Shown here piece after piece: positions 36,561 through 44,242 of a DNA stretch of 64,000 bases; within the stretch, counting starts at the first letter, position 1; each line of letters opens with the position of its first letter. The stretch comes from Niabella sp. (GTDB taxonomy: Bacteria > Bacteroidota > Bacteroidia > Chitinophagales > Chitinophagaceae): NCBI GenBank assembly GCA_017744715.1, contig JAGIAT010000006.1, positions 248,001 to 312,000 on the forward strand, written 5' to 3'. Both the position numbers and the translations under genes were made by a program. The notes under the pieces are model-generated. The model made no database searches, was not told the DNA's origin, and saw only the letters and a program-made list of their open reading frames with translations.

Positions 36561-38663
36561 ATGAAGAAAATGAAAAAAATCCGGATCCTGTACTGCCTGG
36601 TAGCCGCTGTAGTGGCCGGAAGCCCTGTATGGGTACAGGCACAAACGAACCCTGCACCTTTTATCATTCCGGCATTACGGGAATGGCAGGGCGCAGCCGG
36701 ATCTTTTGAATGGAAACCGGCAGCCCGTTTGGTTGTAGATCCGCGTTATAGTAAAGAACTGTTGCCGGTGGCGCGGCTACTGGCGGAAGACCTGGCGATC
36801 ATAACACCCGGAACCACAGCGTTGGTAAAAACAGGGCAGGCGCAAAAAGGGAACGTATTCTTTAGCCTGGATGCAACCGGAACCTCGTTGCCCCCGGAGG
36901 GCTATAGCCTGCAGATTGATGATCAGATCACCATTAAGGCAAAGGATGTAACCGGTGCCATATGGGCCACACGCACCCTGCTTCAGTTATTGGAGCAGGC
37001 ACCGCAACAAAAGCGGTTACCAAAAGGAACAGCGCGCGACTATCCTAAGTATGAAGTGCGGGGATTTGTACTGGATGTAGGACGCAAATTTTTCACGCTT
37101 GATTTTTTAAAGCACTATATAAAATTTATGTCGTACTACAAGATGAATGATTTTCACATTCATCTCAATGATAACGCCTTTAAACAGTTCTTTGGTGATA
37201 ATTGGGACAGTACCTATTCGGCTTTCCGTTTGCAGAATGACACCTATCCCAACCTGACAGCAAAAGACGGGAGCTATACAAAGAAAGAGTTCATTGCGCT
37301 GCAGCAAATGGCACAGCGGTATGGGGTGAACATTATACCGGAAATTGATGTGCCGGCGCACTCCCTGGCTTTTAGCAAGGCGGTGCCGGGCGTGGGCAGT
37401 AAACAGTATGGCATGGACCACCTCGACCTGGACAATCCGCTTACCTACCAGGTAATTGATAATGTGTTCCGGGAATACCTGCAGGGCCCCAACCCGGTTT
37501 TTATCGGGAAGGAAGTACACATCGGTACCGACGAGTATGCCAAAAAAGACGCAGAAAAGTTCCGGAAGTTTACCGATCATTATATCCGTTTTGTAGAAGG
37601 CTTCGGAAAAAAAGTACGGATGTGGGGATCGCTCACCCATGCGCAGGGCACCACACCGGTAAAGGCGGAAGGCGTTACCATGAACCTTTGGTACAATGGC
37701 TATGCTGAGCCAAAAGATATGTTTGCGCTGGGTTATAAAGGGATCAGTACGCCGGATGGGTGGTTGTATATTGTTCCTGCTGCGGGTTACTACTACGATT
37801 ACCTCAATGTAAAAAAACTGTATGAAGAATGGACGCCCAACCGGATCGGGAAAGAGACATTTGACGAAAATTATCCGCTGCTGAGAGGGGGCTCCTTTGC
37901 TGTTTGGAACGATCATGCCGGCAACGGGATCACGGAAAAAGATGTACACCATCGCGTGTTTCCGGCCATGCAGGTATTGTCGCAAAAAATGTGGGGCGGC
38001 AGTGCAAAGCCGATGGAATATGCCGCTTTTTCGGCGCAGGCCAAACAGATCGGCGAAGGCCCGGGGTTGAATATGCTGGGCCGTATTCATTCAAAAGATT
38101 CATTGGTACTGGCAATGGATGGCCGCGGTAATTTTACCGCACCGGGTAAAACGGCCCGGACAAATGCCGCATTCGATCAACATGAAAAATCGATCCGTTT
38201 AAAAGGAGGAACAAGTTTTATAACAACACCGTTTCCCGGAATCGGGTATGGCTATACGGTTAGCTTTTCTATAAAACCGGAACCGGGAAATGCTGCCGAT
38301 GCGGTATTGTTTGGCTCCGGAGATGCTGTGGTTACCATCAACCAGCAGGGCACCGGTAAACTGGGTTTTACAAGAGAAGGATATCATTACAACTTTGATT
38401 ATTCGGTTCCTGCTAACGAATGGACAAAAATCGTTATTGAAGGCAACCATAAAGGAACGTCGCTTTTTGTAAATGGTGTACTGAAAGAGAAACTGGAAGG
38501 CGCCAAAAGAACCTTTCCCAATGGTAAGCAAACAGCAAAGGTACAAACGCTCTTTTTCCCCTTGCAGTGGATCGGCGACAAAAAAAATGCCGCCAAAGCG
38601 CAGCTCCGGGATTTAAAAGTATTTAATGTAGAACTTCCGGATGATATGATAAGAAGGTTGTAA
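36561..38663 (+). CDS. GH20 beta-N-acetylhexosaminidase with C-terminal LamG-like domain
   Basis: 700 residues; signal peptide MKKMKKIRILYCLVAAVVAGSPVWVQA. The N-terminal GH20b domain spans ~30-155. The barrel has VLDVGRKFFTLDFLKHYI, MNDFHIHLNDN and the catalytic pair D324-E325 in EVHIGTDEYAKKD. The usual HxGGDE reads HIGTDE, with the Gly before Asp replaced by Thr; the key acids remain. Residues ~540-700 are a concanavalin/LamG-like sandwich (GGTSFITTPFPGIGYGYTVSF to KAQLRDLKVFNVE). It differs greatly from the GH20 at 32096, so the two probably cut different HexNAc links. The C-terminal domain probably binds sugar. Confidence 0.9.
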   Translation: MKKMKKIRILYCLVAAVVAGSPVWVQAQTNPAPFIIPALREWQGAAGSFEWKPAARLVVDPRYSKELLPVARLLAEDLAIITPGTTALVKTGQAQKGNVFFSLDATGTSLPPEGYSLQIDDQITIKAKDVTGAIWATRTLLQLLEQAPQQKRLPKGTARDYPKYEVRGFVLDVGRKFFTLDFLKHYIKFMSYYKMNDFHIHLNDNAFKQFFGDNWDSTYSAFRLQNDTYPNLTAKDGSYTKKEFIALQQMAQRYGVNIIPEIDVPAHSLAFSKAVPGVGSKQYGMDHLDLDNPLTYQVIDNVFREYLQGPNPVFIGKEVHIGTDEYAKKDAEKFRKFTDHYIRFVEGFGKKVRMWGSLTHAQGTTPVKAEGVTMNLWYNGYAEPKDMFALGYKGISTPDGWLYIVPAAGYYYDYLNVKKLYEEWTPNRIGKETFDENYPLLRGGSFAVWNDHAGNGITEKDVHHRVFPAMQVLSQKMWGGSAKPMEYAAFSAQAKQIGEGPGLNMLGRIHSKDSLVLAMDGRGNFTAPGKTARTNAAFDQHEKSIRLKGGTSFITTPFPGIGYGYTVSFSIKPEPGNAADAVLFGSGDAVVTINQQGTGKLGFTREGYHYNFDYSVPANEWTKIVIEGNHKGTSLFVNGVLKEKLEGAKRTFPNGKQTAKVQTLFFPLQWIGDKKNAAKAQLRDLKVFNVELPDDMIRRL

Positions 38664-38753
38664 TCTGGAACGGACCATTGCCTTTAAAGGCGCTTGGTTC
38701 CCCCCGGGAAAATACAACCCTGTTCAGAAATACTTATAACAACAATATAAAAA

Positions 38754-41282
38754 ATGCGATTTATTTCAGGCTTTCAATGGATACTGGCCGTTATGGCCAT
38801 CTTGTTAATAGCTGATAGCAGTAAGGCACAATCGTCCTTTACCCGCCTGGGAAATGCCGGAACCGAATCCTTTGATGAAGGATGGTTGTTTAAACGGTAC
38901 GGATTGCAGCCCGACGGATCGAGGCTGGAGGAACCACAGCAGGCAGAAGCCACAACGTTTAATGACCAGGACTGGCAGCGGCTGTCCCTGCCGCACGATT
39001 GGGCCATTACGGGTCCCTTCCGTATCGATCTGGCCGGCGAAACAGGAAAGTTGCCCTGGAAAGGCATTGGCTGGTACCGCAAACATTTTAAGATCCCGGT
39101 CACGGATTCCGGCAAAAAGCTATTCGTGGATTTTGACGGGGCCATGGCCTATGCGGAGATCTGGCTCAACGGGCATTACGTGGGTACATGGCCTTACGGA
39201 TACACTTCGTTCCGGATGGACCTCACGCCCTATATCCTGCCGGGAAAGGAAAACGTACTGGCGGTAAAATTGAATACGGAAAAATGGGATTCCCGCTGGT
39301 ATCCCGGTGCCGGCATTTACCGGCATGTGTGGCTGGTAAAAACCGGACCGGTGCACGTCGATCATTGGGGCACCTACATCACTACGCCGGAAGTTACACC
39401 ACAGGCAGCAGCTGTAAAAATGGCGGTAACCGTATCAAACGAAACAGGAAGATCTGTAAAAGCACTGTTGCAGACCGATATTTATGAGGCCGGCGCGGGA
39501 AACACACTCAAAAAGAAAGTAGCTACGGTTCAAAATAAAAACGTGGACCTGGCAGGAGCCAGTAGCACAACGGATGTTGCGGTTACCATCCCTAATCCCC
39601 GGATCTGGAGCATTGAAACACCCAGCCGCTATATTGCCGTAACTACAGTGCTCGTTAATGGTAAGAAAGCGGACACTTATTACAGCACTTTCGGGATAAG
39701 AACGCTGGAATTTACCGCAAGGAACGGCTTTTTATTAAACGGGAAACGCGTAGCCATCCAGGGCGTATGCAACCATCATGACCTGGGTGCTTTAGGAGCT
39801 GCGATGAATACAAGCGCATTAAGACGCCAGCTGGTATTGCTGAAAGAAATGGGAGCGAATGCCATCCGTACTTCGCATAACCCGCCGGCACCCGAACTCC
39901 TGGCATTGGCGGATGAAATGGGCTTCCTGGTTTGGGATGAAGCCTTTGATGCCTGGAAACACGGGAAGAAAAAGAACGACTATAACAAATTATATGACGA
40001 CTGGCATGAGAAAGACCTGGTAGCCCTGGTACACCGGGACCGTAACCATCCTTCGGTGGTGATCTGGAGTATCGGCAACGAGGTGATCGATCAGCGGGAT
40101 GTAGCCATGACAAAGGAGCTGGCAGCCATTATGCGCCGGGAAGATCCGACACGGCCGGTTTCGAATGGCTATAACGATCCCGACGGAGGACGGTCGTCCG
40201 GTGCTGCTCAGGGACTGGACCTGATGGGGGTGAACTACTTTTTCGGACAACAGGCAAAATGGGATGCCGATCCGCGTTATGCAAACATGCCTACCATGGG
40301 TAGTGAAACCTCGAGCTGCGTAAGCTCCCGGGGCGAATATTTCTTTGGAACCAACCGCCGGAACTGGCAGATCAGTTCCTACGACCTCGATCATCCGGGC
40401 TGGGGTTGTACGCCGGATGAACAATTCCGGACCAACGCAAAGTTCCCGCACCTGCTGGGCGAATTTATGTGGACGGGTTTCGATTACCTGGGCGAACCCA
40501 CTCCGTATGGATCAGATGAAACCAATTTGCTGAACTTCAGGAATGATCCGTCCAAACGCGCGGAGCTGGAAAAAGCACTGGAGGAGCTGCAGCGGAATAA
40601 ACCACCTTCCCGTAGCAGTTATTTTGGAATCATCGACCTGGCAGGCTTTCCCAAAGACCGCTTTTACCTTTATCAGGCGCACTGGCGCCCCAATCATCCG
40701 ATGGCACATATTCTTCCGCACTGGAACTGGCAGGAGCGGATCGACTCCCTGGTGCCGGTACATGTATATACCTCGGGGGATGAAGCCGAATTGTTTTTGA
40801 ATGGTAAAAGCCTGGGGCGTAAAAAGAAACAGCCCGGCAAAGATTTCCGGCTGGTGTGGGACCAGGTACGCTACAGTCCCGGTGTATTAAAGGTGATTGC
40901 GTATAAGAACGGTACATACTGGGCAACAGATGTGGTCCAAACGGCGGGTGAAGCTTCAAAACTCGCATTAAAGAGCAATGTAAAGAAGATTGCCGGCAAT
41001 GACCTGGCATTTATCACCGTGCGTGTAGAAGATTACCAGAGCCGGATGGTACCCCGTTCGCATCCGAAGATCCGGTTCCGCATAGAAGGCCCCGGTGAGA
41101 TCGTGGCAACGGATAACGGGGATGCTACCAGCTTCGAATCTTTTCAAAGTCCGGAGAAAAGTGCTTATAACGGAATGGCCCTGGTAATGGTTAAGGCAAA
41201 AAAAGGAGCGAAGGGACTTGTAAAAATAAAAGCCGAAGCCGACGGACTGGCAGCGGGGCAAACCACTGTAATGGTGGAATGA
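38754..41282 (+). CDS. GH2 beta-galactosidase
   Basis: 842 residues with signal peptide MRFISGFQWILAVMAILLIADSSKAQ. The N-terminal jelly roll includes SLPHDWAITGPF and GIGWYRKHFKIP (the GH2 sugar-binding domain); an Ig-like domain follows. In the TIM barrel E443 of WSIGNEVIDQ is the acid/base and E518 of PTMGSETSS the likely nucleophile. RTSHNPPAPELLALADEMG and GEFMWTGFDYLGEPTPYG are the Bacteroidota GH2 signatures. Two Ig-like C-terminal domains follow (VHVYTSGDEAELFLNGKSLG). It removes terminal beta-galactose, most likely, and would expose residues for the two GH20 enzymes upstream. Other GH2 activities cannot be excluded. Confidence 0.9.
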   Translation: MRFISGFQWILAVMAILLIADSSKAQSSFTRLGNAGTESFDEGWLFKRYGLQPDGSRLEEPQQAEATTFNDQDWQRLSLPHDWAITGPFRIDLAGETGKLPWKGIGWYRKHFKIPVTDSGKKLFVDFDGAMAYAEIWLNGHYVGTWPYGYTSFRMDLTPYILPGKENVLAVKLNTEKWDSRWYPGAGIYRHVWLVKTGPVHVDHWGTYITTPEVTPQAAAVKMAVTVSNETGRSVKALLQTDIYEAGAGNTLKKKVATVQNKNVDLAGASSTTDVAVTIPNPRIWSIETPSRYIAVTTVLVNGKKADTYYSTFGIRTLEFTARNGFLLNGKRVAIQGVCNHHDLGALGAAMNTSALRRQLVLLKEMGANAIRTSHNPPAPELLALADEMGFLVWDEAFDAWKHGKKKNDYNKLYDDWHEKDLVALVHRDRNHPSVVIWSIGNEVIDQRDVAMTKELAAIMRREDPTRPVSNGYNDPDGGRSSGAAQGLDLMGVNYFFGQQAKWDADPRYANMPTMGSETSSCVSSRGEYFFGTNRRNWQISSYDLDHPGWGCTPDEQFRTNAKFPHLLGEFMWTGFDYLGEPTPYGSDETNLLNFRNDPSKRAELEKALEELQRNKPPSRSSYFGIIDLAGFPKDRFYLYQAHWRPNHPMAHILPHWNWQERIDSLVPVHVYTSGDEAELFLNGKSLGRKKKQPGKDFRLVWDQVRYSPGVLKVIAYKNGTYWATDVVQTAGEASKLALKSNVKKIAGNDLAFITVRVEDYQSRMVPRSHPKIRFRIEGPGEIVATDNGDATSFESFQSPEKSAYNGMALVMVKAKKGAKGLVKIKAEADGLAAGQTTVMVE

Positions 41283-41313
41283 CCCTCGCCCGCAAGCATC
41301 ATTCTGGCTGTTT

Positions 41314-41409
41314 CCACTCTGGCGCAGGTCTGTAGCAGAAGCCAGGGAGTGATGGCCGACCTGTGCCGTTCTGTTATTTATATGCCATTTATTTATTTGC
41401 AGTACATTC
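41314..41409. repeat. 96-bp direct repeat, copy 1
   Basis: Begins CCACTCTGGCGCAGGTCTGT and ends GCAGTACA plus three bases. Copy 2 starts at 41410, directly abutting. I count about 14-16 mismatches over 96 bases and no length change, mostly in the middle and in the TTATTT-rich third quarter. The unit is intergenic, between GH2 and the minus-strand gene at 41516. Confidence 0.88.
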
Positions 41410-41505
41410 CCACTCTGGCGCAGGTCTGTAGTGGAAGCCAGGGTGTGATGGCCGACCTGTGCCATTTTGTTATTTTCACGCTGTTTATTTATTTGCAGTA
41501 CACCC
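41410..41505. repeat. 96-bp direct repeat, copy 2
   Basis: Same unit as copy 1 at an exact offset of 96 bases (for example CCACTCT at 41314 and 41410, GCAGTACA at 41399 and 41495). Because 96 is a multiple of three, the minus strand stays open across both copies and would read a 32-residue repeat containing AQVGHHxLASxTDLRQSGN. I regard that frame as a by-product. Confidence 0.88.
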
Positions 41506-41515
41506 ACGCATGCTG

Positions 41516-42097
41516 TCAGGCCCTCATCCATTGCGCCATCGCCGGGTAAGCGGGTCTGCCAAGTGTGGCAGCCATCTTTGGCTCGGCAGTCATGCCCACA
41601 TACTGCAACATGGATACGCCAAACCATTGGCCTGCTGCAAACTGATCCGCTATTTGCGTACCGCCGTGCTGGTATCCTTCATCATGAAATACAAAATAGG
41701 GGTCAATATCCAGGTGCCGGCAGGCTGCATAAGACCAGGCAATGGCCATCATCTCTTCGGCGGCCCGCTCGGGCCGGCTGGCAATGTCTGAACCGCAAAC
41801 GGTTGCGCGTTCTGCTGCAGGAATAACCGCAATATGTCCTGCTTCATGTAAAACATCCCCGGGATATTTCAGTTGTTCCCTGTCAATAATAATACTTCCG
41901 TCATGAATGAGTATACCGGGCAGAAACGTTGCTGCTGCAATGCTCCGTTCCGCAACAGGAATACCAATAGACCGGATAAAGGCCAGACAACATTCAAAAG
42001 CGTTAAGGTTCATATACCGGCGAAGTTCGTACTTTCTTTCCTTAAACACAACCAGCCGGGAATCATATCCGGGTTTACCGCCGGCCATGCTTTGCAT
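41516..42097 (-). CDS. Conserved hypothetical protein with HEAGH metal-site-like motif
   Basis: 193 residues without signal peptide, so cytoplasmic. The centre reads DVLHEAGHIAVIP, an H-E-x-x-H motif as in zinc metallopeptidases. Acidic and histidine residues further on (EEMMAIAWSYAACRHLDID, FHDEGYQHGG) could supply a third ligand, but none is certain. A later in-frame ATG at 42013 (MNLNAFECCLAF) would shorten it by 28 residues. It is the only minus-strand gene between 1 and 56600. It sits between the 96-bp repeats and the divergent sigma operon and looks unrelated to sugar use. I do not recognise a named family. Confidence 0.6.
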   Translation of the reverse strand: MQSMAGGKPGYDSRLVVFKERKYELRRYMNLNAFECCLAFIRSIGIPVAERSIAAATFLPGILIHDGSIIIDREQLKYPGDVLHEAGHIAVIPAAERATVCGSDIASRPERAAEEMMAIAWSYAACRHLDIDPYFVFHDEGYQHGGTQIADQFAAGQWFGVSMLQYVGMTAEPKMAATLGRPAYPAMAQWMRA

Positions 42098-42190
42098 ACC
42101 GGCCGGCAGATCAAAATAGCATCAGGAATGATCAAGATATCATGCGCCGGTTAGTGCCGGAATAAAATAGTTTTGCCGCCTGAAATATAA

Positions 42191-42213
42191 CGGGCGGCAT
42201 GCTGCCCGCTTTT
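42191..42213 (+). terminator. Hairpin plus CTTTT in the leader of the sigma operon
   Basis: CGGGCGG (42191-42197), CATG, CTGCCCG (42202-42208) forms a seven-base stem with one G-T wobble, then C and four T. No plus-strand gene lies just upstream, so it may be a leader structure or attenuator about 190 bases before the sigma gene, or simply a boundary between the divergent genes. Confidence 0.3.
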
Positions 42214-42400
42214 ACAATATAGATGTAGAGGGCGCCGCACGGACTTTTTTTGATTGCTTCGTTGTATTTCCCGGACTGCAGGGATAAAAACAATAAATAA
42301 TTATAACGGCTTTGGGGGTATGAGGTGATAAAAACTGTCTTTATGACCAAATACCTGCCATGCGGAATCCTTAAAGTAAAACGATTGAACGACCGACAAG

Positions 42401-42985
42401 ATGACTACAGAGGAAATTAAGGCCCTTACAGAACTGATTGCAGAGCGGAATGATCACTCTGCTTTTGATCAGCTATTCCGGCATTACCTGCCCGGACTGG
42501 TATCGTTTGCAAATTCGGTGATCAACGACCGGCATCAATCCGAGGAAGTGGTAAGCGATGTTTTTGTGAAGATCTGGGAGAACCGGAAAACGCTTACGGC
42601 GATCCGCAACTTTTCGCATTACATTTATATTGCCACACGGCACCAGGCATTGAATTATATTAAGAGCCGGAAGGGCACCGGCTTTGAAGAATTGGGAGAA
42701 TCCGGCTCCCTGTCGTTCAAAACACCGGAGAAAAGCATGATTGCAAAAGAGAATCTTCAAAAAATTGCCGGTGCAATCAATGAACTGCCTTCCCGTTGCC
42801 GCCTGATATTCCGCCTGATCAAAGAGGAGGGACTAAAATACCAGGATGTAGCCACGTTGCTGGGCTTATCCATAAAGACCGTCGAGAACCAGATGACCAT
42901 CGCCATGAAACGGATCGTAGAAATACTGGAGGAGTCATTACCGGAATATGCGATGTACTATGCGCAAAAAAAAGTTCAAAAATAA
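42401..42985 (+). CDS. ECF RNA polymerase sigma factor (sigma-70 family)
   Basis: 194 residues, the usual size. Region 2 spans ~20-85 (AFDQLFRHYLPGLVSFANSV, EEVVSDVFVKIWENR) and region 4 ~122-175 (INELPSRCRLIFRLIKEEGLKYQDVATLLG and SIKTVENQMTIAMKRI). It is the Bacteroidota type that pairs with a FecR anti-sigma and a SusC with an STN domain. It should direct RNA polymerase to the susC-susD promoter when the substrate is sensed. The FecR gene follows after 64 bp. Arrangement and sequence make the call secure. Confidence 0.95.
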   Translation: MTTEEIKALTELIAERNDHSAFDQLFRHYLPGLVSFANSVINDRHQSEEVVSDVFVKIWENRKTLTAIRNFSHYIYIATRHQALNYIKSRKGTGFEELGESGSLSFKTPEKSMIAKENLQKIAGAINELPSRCRLIFRLIKEEGLKYQDVATLLGLSIKTVENQMTIAMKRIVEILEESLPEYAMYYAQKKVQK

Positions 42986-43049
42986 TGACCGTGGCTTTGG
43001 GGGGATACCGGCAAAAATATTGTCTGTATAGTAGAATAACCGTTAATGC

Positions 43050-44108
43050 ATGACAGCAAACAGATTGATTCAGCTACTGGCAAAAAAGAAATCAGGGGAA
43101 CTGTCATTGCCCGAACTAAAGGAATTAAGGGAGCTCCTGGCGCAGCATCCGGAGGATGCATTGCTGGCATCACTGGTAGATGATCTTTTCCGTCAGCGGC
43201 TGGATTATGAAAACGGATACGCTGTTCCGGAAGTGGACGCATTATTACAACGCCTTCACCGGAAACAGACCGCTCAGGAGGCGCTTCCGGAACGGGGTTC
43301 AAAATTATTCCGGCTAAACAGGATGGTGGTAGCAGCTGCCTGCCTGTTGCTTTTAGTAGGAGCGGGGTTATACCTGTTCTATATATCCGGTAACCGTTCC
43401 TTGAAACAAAACGTGGTAGCAACCAAGAAGGGATCGAAGTCATATATCCTCCTTCCCGATGGTACGCAGGTGTGGCTGAATGCGGAGAGCCGTGTAGCTT
43501 ATAAAGACGATTACGGAAAAAAGAACCGCGAAATATCGCTTACCGGCGAGGCTTATTTTGATGTGATAAAAGATAAGGAGCGTCCGTTTATCATTCACAC
43601 GGAAACCATCGATGTAAAAGTACTGGGTACCACCTTTAATGTACGGGCTTATAAGAATGATGGCCATACCGAAACAACGCTGATCAGGGGATCGGTTGAG
43701 ATCAGTATGCGGAAGGATCCCGCGCGGAAGTTTTTATTAAAGCCTTTTGAAAAGATCTCCATCGACAATTCCGGAGCCTTGCAAAACAAGGGAACGGCTG
43801 ATAAGGAGGCGGGGTTCCTGTACGCGCTGAAAAAGATAAAGCCGGTTGCGGATAGTTCCGGTGCTGCAGAAACACAATGGGTGCAGAACCGGCTGGTTTT
43901 TGATAAACAACGGCTGGACGACATCGCCCGGGAGTTATCCCGGTGGTTTGACGTGGAAATATTCATAACGGATAATAAGCTCAGGAACACAGAATACAGC
44001 GGGGCCGTAGAAGAAGCGGCCAGCCTGGGACAGGTTCTGGAATCCCTGAAGTTGACCGGTGCATTTCATTATGCCATTCGTAATAAAACAGTAACGATTT
44101 CTCCTTGA
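43050..44108 (+). CDS. FecR-type anti-sigma factor
   Basis: 352 residues. The N-terminal ~85 residues are cytoplasmic and would bind the sigma factor. One membrane helix lies at ~92-112 (MVVAAACLLLLVGAGLYLFYI). The periplasmic FecR domain has SYILLPDGTQVWLNAESRV and GEAYFDVIKDKERPF; the C-terminal DUF4974-like domain has RLVFDKQRLDDIARELSRWFD and TGAFHYAI. It holds the sigma factor of the gene upstream until the STN domain of the loaded SusC at 44243 contacts it, and so links substrate import to induction. No catalytic function is expected. Confidence 0.95.
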   Translation: MTANRLIQLLAKKKSGELSLPELKELRELLAQHPEDALLASLVDDLFRQRLDYENGYAVPEVDALLQRLHRKQTAQEALPERGSKLFRLNRMVVAAACLLLLVGAGLYLFYISGNRSLKQNVVATKKGSKSYILLPDGTQVWLNAESRVAYKDDYGKKNREISLTGEAYFDVIKDKERPFIIHTETIDVKVLGTTFNVRAYKNDGHTETTLIRGSVEISMRKDPARKFLLKPFEKISIDNSGALQNKGTADKEAGFLYALKKIKPVADSSGAAETQWVQNRLVFDKQRLDDIARELSRWFDVEIFITDNKLRNTEYSGAVEEAASLGQVLESLKLTGAFHYAIRNKTVTISP

Positions 44109-44155
44109 CATATAAAAAAGAATACGGACATATGATGATCAGCATTTAAAAAAAA

Positions 44156-44182
44156 GCGGGAAATGTTTGCAGCACTTCCCGC
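44156..44182 (+). promoter_or_regulatory. Leader hairpin upstream of susC
   Basis: GCGGGAA (44156-44162) and TTCCCGC (44176-44182) are perfect inverted arms around 13 bases. This lies in the 134-bp gap between fecR and susC, about 60 bases before the susC start. There is no T run after it, so it is not an ordinary terminator; it may be an mRNA-stabilising or processing structure that sets susC/susD levels relative to the sigma genes. Confidence 0.4.
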
Positions 44183-44242
44183 GGGATTTTCAGAAATAAA
44201 CCGCTTCCCCAGCGAATTATAACATTAAATCATTACAAAAAT

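Noticed and set aside
37107-38090. 327-codon minus-strand frame
   Set aside because: Antisense to the second GH20 gene, with no recognisable domain.
40968-41627. 219-codon minus-strand frame with a 32-residue repeat
   Set aside because: It overlaps the end of GH2 and the end of the HEAGH gene; the repeat arises because the 96-bp DNA repeat is a multiple of three. No domain or start context.
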